Assembly: GCF_003573545.1 (NCBI RefSeq)
Contig: NZ_QWET01000009.1
Span: 62,001 to 126,000 of the forward strand
Direction: 5' to 3'
DNA: 64,000 nt
Source of the DNA: Mariniphaga sediminis
GTDB taxonomy: Bacteria > Bacteroidota > Bacteroidia > Bacteroidales > Prolixibacteraceae
Shown here: in pieces, positions 1-7,507 of the stretch
Numbering within the stretch: position 1 is the stretch's first letter
How the letters are laid out: each line of letters begins with the position of its first letter
Notes under the pieces: model-generated
The model's input: the letters and a program-made list of their open reading frames with translations, nothing else
The model's database searches: none
Told to the model about the DNA's origin: nothing
Translations under genes and position numbers: made by a program

Positions 1-895
1 CGATAATTGTTCCGTTTTGAATGATGTGTCCGGCCTCCATGGAACCTTCCGGGCCATCCAGTTCAAAACAATGCCCGGCCGGGGTAACAACAATAAAATT
101 AGTGAGGGTACCACCCCATGACTGGTCGGTATCTACACCATCGTCACCCACGTTCCACGACACCAGGTTTTTAACATTCACAGTTCCTCCAAAAAACTCG
201 ATGCCATCGTCCTGGTTAGCAACAATCTCAATATTTTCAATAACGGTTCCCGAACCAACGCCTCCAAGAGTCAGGCCGTTGATTTCATTCCCGGCGCCGA
301 TATTGGTGCCCCCGTGGCGAATGGAGATATATTTCAAAATACCTGAATTGTCTTCCGCCTCATTTCCTCCATAAAGCCCGTTTTGATCCGAAGTTGGAAT
401 TCCTTCTATTTGGGTTTCACTTACATCACCCGATTCGTTCGATGCAGAGATGGGCGCTTTCCCCAACAGGATAACTCCTCCCCAAAGGCCGTTGATATCT
501 GCATCGAGATTAGGGCTCTCAAAGTTTCCGGCTGTAATATCTTCCGGCTGGATTTCATCGGCCACCGATGTGAAAATAATAGGTTTTTCTGCCGTACCTT
601 CTGCAACCAATTTCCCTCCACGTGCGATAAGCAGCGCCGTTGAATTGGCCTGTGTACCTGCTTCTCCTTTAATAATGGTACCTGGTTCAATGGTCAGGGT
701 AACCCCGTCCAACACTGTAATCCTTCCGCCCAAAACATAAACTTTACCGGAAGTCCAGGTAGTATTCTCCGTAATATTACTGGTAATCTTCTCCGAATCC
801 TCGTCCGGAATTAACTGAGTGTCATCCTCTTCACATGCTGTAAACAGCAATCCCAAAAGCAAGGTTAAATGAAACAATAAATTGATCTTCTTCAT
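1..895 (-). CDS. Partial beta-helix-type surface lipoprotein (C-terminus outside window)
   Basis: The reading frame opens at the ATG at 893-895 and runs off the left edge, giving about 298 visible residues. The start MKKINLLFHLTLLLGLLFTAC is a lipoprotein signal with Cys near residue 21, followed by an acidic EEDDTQ stretch typical of Bacteroidota outer-surface lipoproteins. The rest is Gly/Asn/Ile-rich with repeating short strands (LTIEPGTIIKG, LIARGGKLVAEG, GGTLTNFIVVTP), as expected for a right-handed parallel beta helix. Proteins with this layout are common in Bacteroidota, often beside TonB receptors, and are usually annotated only as hypothetical. No enzymatic motif is seen and substrate is unknown. 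Lipoprotein and fold type are fairly sure; function is not. Confidence 0.8.
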   Translation of the reverse strand, partial: MKKINLLFHLTLLLGLLFTACEEDDTQLIPDEDSEKITSNITENTTWTSGKVYVLGGRITVLDGVTLTIEPGTIIKGEAGTQANSTALLIARGGKLVAEGTAEKPIIFTSVADEIQPEDITAGNFESPNLDADINGLWGGVILLGKAPISASNESGDVSETQIEGIPTSDQNGLYGGNEAEDNSGILKYISIRHGGTNIGAGNEINGLTLGGVGSGTVIENIEIVANQDDGIEFFGGTVNVKNLVSWNVGDDGVDTDQSWGGTLTNFIVVTPAGHCFELDGPEGSMEAGHIIQNGTII

Positions 896-1370
896 AACAG
901 AATTTTTTTGTGATTTAAATTCGGGGCAAATGTAACCTGTGCATATTACAGAAATATTACAGGCGAATTAATAAACAATTACTTTCGCTTTATTGCCATT
1001 ACCGGGCTTTTTTATGGTCTCTGACAGAACTTGCCGTCAACATTATATTCCTGTTTATCAAACCTTTTTTCGAAATTACCTCATTACAGAAGTAATGTTA
1101 TTATCATAGAAAAAATCAATCCCAGGTGGCACAACTACTGTTTCGAATTGAAAAATACATTCACAGATAACAAGGCAGATACAGACGCTGAAGTATAAAA
1201 CATTTTAAAATACATTTCGTACTTCCATTACGTCCTTTTCGAATTAGTATCAGTTTGTACCATAAGGAAAACGTAGTTATCATAATCTATTAAATTTCAA
1301 TTAAAAAAAACTTCCTGAAATTTTACAGAATGGTTTTTTTCTAATTTCGCCGTTTTTCAATTAAGATAAA
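896..1370. other. Intergenic region between divergent genes
   Basis: About 475 AT-rich bases between the divergent lipoprotein gene and the MORN-repeat gene. No gene or RNA is recognised. A TAATTTCG sequence near 1342, about 30 bases before the ATG at 1371, resembles the Bacteroidota -7 box TAnnTTTG with one mismatch, but no clear -33 TTTG partner is present. Confidence 0.4.
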
Positions 1371-1835
1371 ATGAACAGAATAGTATTGATTATCGGAATG
1401 GTAGCGCTCGCTCTTTCCGGGTTAAAGGCCCAGGAGATAAGAGAAATCGAAGGTCTTTTTTACAAAGACAATCACCCGTATACTGGTTCTTATACCACTC
1501 ATTTTGAAAACGGGCAGGTTAAAATGGAACTGACCGTAAAAAATGGGAAAAAGCACGGGAAAGTAAAAATTTGGTTTGAGAATGGACAACTGAATGAGAT
1601 CCGTTCTTACAAAAACAATCAAATGCACGGAAAGTGGGAGATGTATAATGCCAATAATGTAAAGGTTTCGGTTGCCCGTTACAAAAAGGGCCAAAAACAT
1701 GGAAAGTGGCTTATTTGGGGCGACGAGGGAAACCTGATGTACGAACTGCATTACCGGAATGGTAAAAAAAGCGGAACCTGGAAAAACTATGGAAAAAACG
1801 GAGAGGTTACCAGCACCAGAGAATACCGCGAATAA
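1371..1835 (+). CDS. Exported MORN-repeat (YwqK-like) protein
   Basis: A 154-residue protein with a signal peptide (about residues 1-21, ending LSGLKAQ). The mature part is a row of MORN-variant repeats of the form hFENGQhK..h.hKNGKKHGK.KhWFENGQL, seen at about residues 40-65, 64-88, 88-111 and 112-150. Such repeats are annotated as the YwqK family of putative antitoxins, but that label comes from a few contexts; no toxin partner lies here, so no toxin-antitoxin role is assigned. MORN-like beta-hairpin repeats usually mediate protein or surface interactions. The product should be periplasmic or extracellular. It is followed 88 bases later by another small exported protein on the same strand. 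Confidence 0.8.
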   Translation: MNRIVLIIGMVALALSGLKAQEIREIEGLFYKDNHPYTGSYTTHFENGQVKMELTVKNGKKHGKVKIWFENGQLNEIRSYKNNQMHGKWEMYNANNVKVSVARYKKGQKHGKWLIWGDEGNLMYELHYRNGKKSGTWKNYGKNGEVTSTREYRE

Positions 1836-1923
1836 ATGTAACGAAAGTGTAATATTTCTGTAACTGCCATTTAACAGCAGCGCCTTACTTTTACACTGAG
1901 AAAACCATTTAATTTTTTGAAAG

Positions 1924-2274
1924 ATGAAACGAATAATGTTCGGTATTATAGCTGTAGTATTTGCATTGACAGTTACAGCAAAAGAAAAAGAAACGAAAAC
2001 AGGAAATGACTCAGACAACACAGCCACAGTGGCACTTTCAGGCACTGTTTATGATAGTGACTCCGGAGAACTTTTGGTAGGGGTTGAAGTAAAAATTGAC
2101 GGCACCGACACAAAAACCTACACCGATTTCGACGGAAATTTTTCGTTTGAAAACATCAAACCTGGTGAATACAAACTGGTAGCCAATTATATTTCGTATA
2201 AAAAAAGCGCCGAAACCCTGCATGTGGATGCCAGCAAAAACCAGGTAAATATTAAGCTGGAAAATTCGAATTAG
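1924..2274 (+). CDS. Exported carboxypeptidase-regulatory-like domain protein
   Basis: A 116-residue protein with a short signal peptide (about residues 1-19) and one CarboxypepD_reg-like beta-sandwich. Diagnostic motifs are SGTVYDSDSGELLVGVEV, TDFDGNFSFENIKPGEY and the terminal hydrophobic strand VNIKLENSN. This domain normally forms the N-terminal plug-preceding extension of SusC-type TonB receptors; here it stands alone without receptor or enzyme. Stand-alone versions occur widely in Bacteroidota with unknown function. The ATG follows a purine-rich GAAAG leader and is the only sensible start. A strong terminator follows the stop, so this is the last gene of its transcript. Confidence 0.8.
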   Translation: MKRIMFGIIAVVFALTVTAKEKETKTGNDSDNTATVALSGTVYDSDSGELLVGVEVKIDGTDTKTYTDFDGNFSFENIKPGEYKLVANYISYKKSAETLHVDASKNQVNIKLENSN

Positions 2275-2299
2275 TTGCTCAACATTCCCTTCCCAAAAT

Positions 2300-2346
2300 A
2301 GCCCCTGCCGGATTTGGCCAGACCAAATTCAGCAGGGCTTTTTCTT
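2300..2346 (+). terminator. Rho-independent terminator
   Basis: AGCCCCTGC pairs with GCAGGGCT (one C bulge), and inside it GATTTGG pairs with CCAAATT. A TTTTTCTTT tract follows immediately. It lies 26 bases after the stop of the carboxypeptidase-regulatory-like gene and separates it from the convergent minus-strand operon. Confidence 0.85.
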
Positions 2347-2412
2347 TCTGTGTCAACCGAATTCAGAAGAAGACACTCTCAATATTATATGATACCCTCC
2401 ATTCAAAAAAAA

Positions 2413-3765
2413 TCAATATTTAAACACCTTTCCACCGGCCATAACCTGTTTTGATTTTTCGTCGAATGTAGCACGTTGCCCGGTACGCAAGGCAGCTGTT
2501 ACCATAATATTGGCAATGGAATGGCTGTAGCCGGCCTCAACCGGAGCATTGGTTTTCGGGTCGCCTTTACGCACGCACTCCATCCAGTTTTTCATGTGCG
2601 CATTGGTTAGCGGGTCGGAACCGGTATTGGCGCCTGTTTCAGCTTTAATCTGAGGCAGTTCAAAGTCTTCCAGCAGGAAAGGTTCCATACCCATGGCACT
2701 GGCGTAGCGTTCGGTTAATCCGCCGTCACTGTTTACCTTGTTCGTGGCCAAATCAAGTTTGCCCCCGTTGGAGAAGTACCACTCCTTCGTTCCACCCGAA
2801 GAGTTGTTCTGGCGGGAAGAATAAATGACCTGAAACCCTTCATCCGGGTTGTCCTGCGGGCCATAATCGAAAACAGCAGTCATGGTATCAAAATTGGTAC
2901 GACCATCTTTCCACATGTAAATACCCCCGTTGGCTACGGCCGAACGTGGGTGCGGCAAATGCGAAAACCAGTGCACCGTATCTATCTGGTGGGCCATCCA
3001 CTGTCCCGGTATTCCCGACGAGTAGGGCCAAAACAGGCGATACTCCAAATACTTACGCGGATCCCACGGCTCGTACGGACGGTTCATCAGGTAACGTTTC
3101 CAGTCGGTATCCGACTCTTTAATCTGGGAAGTAAGATGCGGCAAACGCCACCTCCCCGGCTGATTTACATTCCAGGTCATTTCTACGTCCAGAATTTTTC
3201 CAAATTTACCTGACCGGATGTAGTCGTGGGCAGCGTGGTAGTTAGGGCCACTGCGCCGTTGTGAACCTATTGTTATCACTTTCCCGGTTTCTTTCACTGC
3301 TTTCAACCCCTCGTTGGCATCGTCCATGGTTTCGGCAAACGGCTTCTCGCAATATACATCGGCACCGGCACGTACTGCTTCTGCCGTGAGCAAAGCATGC
3401 TGAAAATCAGCTGTACTTAAAATAACGGCATCGGGCTTTTGTCCCCAAAGCTCATCGGTGTTTCGGGCCGTATCAATCTCCCTGCCAGTGGTTTCTTTAT
3501 GCCAGGCCTGTCCCTCATCGCGACGACGATTCCAAATGTCACAAACCGTAAAAAACTCGAAATTCATTTCATCCGCGTATTTCAGGAAAGCTTTACCCAA
3601 AGATCCCTTAAAACGGTTGGAAAAGCCCAGGATCCCTACCCGGATTTTGTCGTTCGCCCCCAGAATATTCCCATAACTCCTGGCCGACATCCCCATGCCG
3701 CCAATGGTAATCCCGGCAGCCCCCAGGGCTGATTTTTTAATAAATGTTCGCCTTGAATTATTCAT
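2413..3765 (-). CDS. Tat-exported Gfo/Idh/MocA family oxidoreductase
   Basis: A 450-residue NAD(P)-dependent oxidoreductase. Residues 1-30 are a twin-arginine signal (SRRTFIKK followed by an Ala/Gly-rich core), so the folded enzyme with cofactor is exported. The Rossmann start IRVGILGFSNR is at 41-51, the family EKP motif (DVYCEKPFAE) at about 136-145, and the C-terminal GFO_IDH_MocA domain follows. Members oxidise or reduce sugars, and some (GH109 type) hydrolyse glycosides through transient oxidation; the sequence does not decide between these. It lies 6 bases downstream of an exported sugar-isomerase-like gene and is surely co-transcribed with it. It probably belongs to the upstream SusC/D locus as a periplasmic sugar-modifying step. 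Confidence 0.9.
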   Translation of the reverse strand: MNNSRRTFIKKSALGAAGITIGGMGMSARSYGNILGANDKIRVGILGFSNRFKGSLGKAFLKYADEMNFEFFTVCDIWNRRRDEGQAWHKETTGREIDTARNTDELWGQKPDAVILSTADFQHALLTAEAVRAGADVYCEKPFAETMDDANEGLKAVKETGKVITIGSQRRSGPNYHAAHDYIRSGKFGKILDVEMTWNVNQPGRWRLPHLTSQIKESDTDWKRYLMNRPYEPWDPRKYLEYRLFWPYSSGIPGQWMAHQIDTVHWFSHLPHPRSAVANGGIYMWKDGRTNFDTMTAVFDYGPQDNPDEGFQVIYSSRQNNSSGGTKEWYFSNGGKLDLATNKVNSDGGLTERYASAMGMEPFLLEDFELPQIKAETGANTGSDPLTNAHMKNWMECVRKGDPKTNAPVEAGYSHSIANIMVTAALRTGQRATFDEKSKQVMAGGKVFKY

Positions 3766-3771
3766 CTTCTT

Positions 3772-4638
3772 TTATTTTAAGGTTACTAACTGTTTCTTTA
3801 TCACTTCCATAGCAACCGGTGCCTGTATCTCCAGATCTCCCCATTTACATTCGATGGACATTTTTCCCTTGTACCCCCCATTTTTCAATGCAGCAAAATA
3901 GGCCGTAAAATCCTCATTATGTGTTCCCGGCGCAGCTCTTCCCTCTTTTTCGGCAATATGGGTATGATGAAGCAAGTGACCATATTTTTCAATGCTTCCC
4001 GGCCCTTCACCGTCCATCAGCATGTGATAAATATCGGCCAGAAGGCGAAAGTTCGGGTGGTTGACTTCTTCCACAATTTTACCGCCTTCCTCTACTGAAT
4101 TAACAAAGTTACACTCTTTTGTATTGAGCGGTTCCAGCACCACCACAACATTGTACCTGGCAGCAATTGGAGCCATCTGGCTGCACAAATCAATGAACTG
4201 GCGACGGGCATCCTCGCGCGAAAAGCCTTCGGGGATGCCGCGCGAACCACCGCTCCCAAAAACTATATATTCCACCCCGGCCAACTGTGCCCTGCGAAAA
4301 GCCGTTTCCATATACTCAAGCATCTCAGGATGAACCGCATCGGGGCCAACACTCTTTAAACTCCCCGGGATAAAACTGTTGCAGGCTTTTACAGGGATGG
4401 CTGCATTTTGAGCTTTCTGAAGGGCCTCCTGAAATTCAGCCTCACTTTTGGCCGGCATTAAAAAGCGGCCCACACTCTCTTCTATGTAAGAATACCCGTG
4501 TGTGGCCAGCATTTCAGCATTGGAAACGCTGATACAAACTCCAATTTCAGTTAAAAAAACATCTTCTGTTTTTGTTGCACAACTGACTGTTAAACACACC
4601 AACAACATATAAGTACTTGTTTTAATATACTTTATCAT
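3772..4638 (-). CDS. Exported sugar phosphate isomerase/epimerase-like (AP_endonuc_2 TIM barrel) lipoprotein
   Basis: A 288-residue protein starting with a lipoprotein-like signal (hydrophobic core to LLVCLTVSC, Cys at about 19). The mature part follows the xylose-isomerase-like TIM-barrel pattern: VEYIVFGSGGSRGIPEG, VVLEPLNTKECNFVNS, FRLLADIYHM, HTHIAEKEGR and GKMSIECKWG. These carry the Glu, Asp/His, His and Glu metal ligands expected in the family. Cytoplasmic relatives epimerise ketoses or act on inositol derivatives; exported relatives in Bacteroidota accompany exported Gfo/Idh/MocA enzymes, as here (6-base gap). The likely role is a periplasmic carbohydrate-conversion pair. Substrate is unknown. 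Confidence 0.85.
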   Translation of the reverse strand: MIKYIKTSTYMLLVCLTVSCATKTEDVFLTEIGVCISVSNAEMLATHGYSYIEESVGRFLMPAKSEAEFQEALQKAQNAAIPVKACNSFIPGSLKSVGPDAVHPEMLEYMETAFRRAQLAGVEYIVFGSGGSRGIPEGFSREDARRQFIDLCSQMAPIAARYNVVVVLEPLNTKECNFVNSVEEGGKIVEEVNHPNFRLLADIYHMLMDGEGPGSIEKYGHLLHHTHIAEKEGRAAPGTHNEDFTAYFAALKNGGYKGKMSIECKWGDLEIQAPVAMEVIKKQLVTLK

Positions 4639-5018
4639 TATATAAATTATTACTTCAAAAAATCTGGCAATAGAAATTTAGAAAAGAAGATTCATCCTTC
4701 TTATAAACCGCTCATTCAACTCTTTACGCACAAAACCAACAAATGTAAAATGAACAAAACAAGCTCAGGCTGAACGAATATCTCAAGTGTAAAATCACAT
4801 TCGTTCTGCATAGAAAATAAAACACCCTGAATTAATTTCCAGGTCAGTTAGCTGAAAATACTCACTACTCTATGGAAATAATCCTGTTGAAAAAAATCGA
4901 CTTTTCAGCATAGAACACCCAGGTACTACCTCAAAAGTGTACTAGCCTAAATGATAAAAAGATTTCAAATTTTAATCCGCTACATTTATTATCTGCAAGG
5001 AACACAAAGCCAGCTTAT
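4639..5018. other. Gap between esterase genes and isomerase/oxidoreductase pair
   Basis: About 380 AT-rich bases with no gene or RNA recognised. It separates two parts of the minus-strand locus, so the downstream isomerase/oxidoreductase pair may have its own promoter. No clear TAnnTTTG box was found on the minus strand just before the ATG at 4638. Confidence 0.4.
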
Positions 5019-6194
5019 TTACTGTAAATTCAAATAATCCATAATAGCTTTGTTCCCTTTCAGTGCGTCGGCAGGCATTGGATTATCGCTGGTATACACT
5101 TTTAATTGTTCCTCGGGCAGAATGGTAACAAAGTCTTCATTCACCGATGGAGTCCAACTTACTGCTCCCGTATTCAGCTTAAGATGATAGGCAAAAAAAT
5201 TGTACATCACCGAACGTTTTGAATAGCCGTAATCATGTTTTTCTGCCGGAAGGTGAACATTCTCTACTTTGTGTTCTGCATCATAAAGTGTATAGACTTT
5301 TTGAATATAAGGATATTCAATCCTTGGCGTATTCCTTGTCCAGTCGTTTCCGTTCGAAATAAGCAGCATAGGCCTTGGAGCGCAAAGGGCCGCAATTTCA
5401 ACATTATTTGTTTGATGGTTTTTGCTTTTATGAATTGGCATACCGCTTTCACATACACAACCTCCGAAAAAATGGGCTGAGACCTGAACACATGGCACCG
5501 AAACCTTTATCCTTTCGTCAATGGCTGCAAGAATAAATGTCTGTGTACCACCTCCGGAACCGCCGGTTATTCCAGTCCTTTCCGGATCAACATCCGAACG
5601 CGACAATAAATACTCGAGCACCCGTTTGCTATTCCATGTTTGAAGGAGCAATGCAATTGGAATATTATGGGAATCCACCTGATGTGAATCCCCGTGACCC
5701 ACCATATCATAAGCAAATACAATAGCTCCCATTCGGGCGAGTACTGCGCAACGTTTTTGCACATAGTGGGTCAAACGCTTATCTTTTAGGTGCCCGTGAG
5801 GAGAAAGAACGGCGGCATTCTTTTCTTTTGCATTTACAGGCCGGTAAAGATTTCCTGTGATGTAAAACCCGGGAAAACTTTCAATCCGAATATTCTCCAC
5901 AATATATCCGTCAAACTTCCGGGTGTTGGTAATCTGAGCATTGAAGTTGCCTTCTATCTTTGGCATCTGATCCAGCTTCATCCCTTTAATGATGCCCTCT
6001 TTAATGGTAGCGGCCCGCTGCTCCCACGATTCAAGATTGTTCCATTCAGCAGCAAATTCTTTCATTTTCAGGTTGGCTTCGTCTTCTGTCCAGTGACGGC
6101 CGACACATAGCATGTTATCCTGGGCAACAGAATGAACGGTGAATAGTGTAGCCATAAGAACTACATACAGTTTAGACAAAAATATTTGTTTCAT
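5019..6194 (-). CDS. Exported alpha/beta hydrolase, acetyl-esterase-like (tandem copy B)
   Basis: I place the start at the ATG at 6192-6194, giving about 391 residues beginning MKQIFLSKLYVVL; the longer frame would need a TTG and add 15 non-signal residues. A signal peptide ends near HSVAQ. The catalytic domain has HGHLKDKR (oxyanion region), YDMVGHGDS, the nucleophile elbow GGSGGGTQ (G-x-S-x-G), an acid in LLISNGNDWT and the His in EKHDYGYSK. It resembles the Abhydrolase_7 / acetylxylan-esterase-like group of secreted Bacteroidota hydrolases. It is a close paralogue of the gene immediately upstream (45 bases), evidently a tandem duplication. Likely role: removing ester groups from a substrate imported by the adjacent SusC/D pair. 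Substrate unproven. Confidence 0.85.
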   Translation of the reverse strand: MKQIFLSKLYVVLMATLFTVHSVAQDNMLCVGRHWTEDEANLKMKEFAAEWNNLESWEQRAATIKEGIIKGMKLDQMPKIEGNFNAQITNTRKFDGYIVENIRIESFPGFYITGNLYRPVNAKEKNAAVLSPHGHLKDKRLTHYVQKRCAVLARMGAIVFAYDMVGHGDSHQVDSHNIPIALLLQTWNSKRVLEYLLSRSDVDPERTGITGGSGGGTQTFILAAIDERIKVSVPCVQVSAHFFGGCVCESGMPIHKSKNHQTNNVEIAALCAPRPMLLISNGNDWTRNTPRIEYPYIQKVYTLYDAEHKVENVHLPAEKHDYGYSKRSVMYNFFAYHLKLNTGAVSWTPSVNEDFVTILPEEQLKVYTSDNPMPADALKGNKAIMDYLNLQ

Positions 6195-6239
6195 TTTTTT
6201 TATTTTGAAGTTATCAAAATTTAATTTCTTGTAATACAA

Positions 6240-7409
6240 TCAATTATTGTATATTTTCAAATAATCCATCACTGCCTGATCTCCCATTAAAGCATTCGAT
6301 GGCATTGGATGGTTTTTGTCAAATACTCTTAACTCGGGAGATAATATTTTTACAAAGTCTTCTTTGTACCCGTTATTGTAAGGAATATTCCTGTTATTAA
6401 GCTTTAAGTGGTGTGCAAAAAAATTGTAAACTGCCACCCTCTTGCTATACCCATAATCATGTATTTCCGTAGCCAAATGAACATTCTCAACTTTATGCTC
6501 TGCATTGTAAAGCGCATAAACTCTCTTTACGTACGGATATTCAATTATTGGTGTATTCCGTGTCCAATCTTCTCCATTCGACACTAACAAAAGAGGCCTT
6601 GGAGCACAAAGGGCAGCTATTTCCACATTATTGGTTTGAAATCCATTATATCTGTGTACAGGCATTCCACTTTCGCAAATACAACCACCAAAAAAATGGG
6701 CAGAAACCTGCACAACAGGTGCCGAGACCTTTATCCTGTCGTCAATGGCCGTTAACAAAAAAGTTTGTGTTCCACCACCTGAGGCGCCACTCATACCAAT
6801 CCTTTCCGGATCCACATCCGGCCTTGACAATAAATAATCGAGTACTCTTTTGCTATTCCAGGTTTGAAGAGTCATCGCTATGGGAATCTCGTGATCTACC
6901 TGAACTGATTCTCCAAAACCAACCATGTCGTAAGCAAAAACGATTGCTCCCATTCGGGCAAGTGTTGCACAGCGGATTTGTGTATCTTTCCGCAACCTGC
7001 TATCTTTCAAATGACCGTGAGGAGCAAGGATGGCCGCGTATTTGTCTCTTTTAGTTACAGGAGTGTAAAGATTCCCCGTGATGTAGAATCCCGGGAAACT
7101 TTCTATAGTAATATTTTCGACTATGTACCCATCCATGTGTTTGGCATTTCTGACGACAACATTGAAATTTTCCTCAATCTTTGGCATCTGGCCTAGCTCC
7201 ATCCCCTTAATGATACCTTCCTTAATTTTGTTTGCCCGTGTTTCCCATGATTCAAGATCATTCCACTGCTGTGCAAACTCTTTCATTTTGAGATTGGCTT
7301 CGTCTTCTGTCCAATGATGGCCAACACACAATTCTTTTTTTTGCCCCATGGAATCATTAAGCATTGCAAAGAAGACACAAGCCAACCATACATATTTTAA
7401 GCTTTTCAT
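6240..7409 (-). CDS. Exported alpha/beta hydrolase, acetyl-esterase-like (tandem copy A)
   Basis: A 389-residue exported hydrolase; signal peptide about 1-22. The putative triad is Ser210 in the G-A-S-G-G elbow, Asp281 in SNGEDWTRN and His317 in EIHDYGYSK, with HGHLKDSR near 131 as an oxyanion segment. It shares almost every motif with the downstream paralogue, including SAHFFGGCICESGMP with its two conserved Cys, which could bridge or bind a metal. Divergence is greatest at the two termini. It sits about 100 bases after the SusD gene, past a strong 13-bp hairpin. Family knowledge suggests deacetylation or other ester cleavage of carbohydrate; two copies suggest two ester positions or substrates. 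Confidence 0.85.
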   Translation of the reverse strand: MKSLKYVWLACVFFAMLNDSMGQKKELCVGHHWTEDEANLKMKEFAQQWNDLESWETRANKIKEGIIKGMELGQMPKIEENFNVVVRNAKHMDGYIVENITIESFPGFYITGNLYTPVTKRDKYAAILAPHGHLKDSRLRKDTQIRCATLARMGAIVFAYDMVGFGESVQVDHEIPIAMTLQTWNSKRVLDYLLSRPDVDPERIGMSGASGGGTQTFLLTAIDDRIKVSAPVVQVSAHFFGGCICESGMPVHRYNGFQTNNVEIAALCAPRPLLLVSNGEDWTRNTPIIEYPYVKRVYALYNAEHKVENVHLATEIHDYGYSKRVAVYNFFAHHLKLNNRNIPYNNGYKEDFVKILSPELRVFDKNHPMPSNALMGDQAVMDYLKIYNN

Positions 7410-7430
7410 AACAAATATGATTTTGGGAAA

Positions 7431-7459
7431 GTAACCTGGGAGTATAACTCCCAGGTTAC
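7431..7459 (-). terminator. Perfect 13-bp inverted repeat between SusD and hydrolase genes
   Basis: GTAACCTGGGAGT at 7431-7443 is mirrored exactly by 7447-7459 around a 3-base loop. On the minus strand only a short TTT follows, so it is a weak terminator at best. It more likely acts as an attenuator or RNA-end stabiliser that sets SusC/SusD expression above the downstream hydrolases. Confidence 0.6.
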
Positions 7460-7507
7460 TTTTAATCGTATGCCGGAATAATTGCCAACATACAATCAGA
7501 TAAAAAA

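Noticed and set aside
1371-1835. Toxin-antitoxin role for the MORN-repeat protein
   Set aside because: The protein has an export signal and no toxin gene is adjacent; only the repeat type links it to YwqK-named antitoxins.
1422-2045. Long minus-strand frame opposite the MORN and regulatory-like genes
   Set aside because: It is antisense to two well-supported genes, has no family features and spans their intergenic gap.
5019-6239. Upstream TTG start for hydrolase copy B
   Set aside because: It adds 15 Lys/Asn-rich residues before the signal peptide; the ATG at 6194 gives a normal signal.
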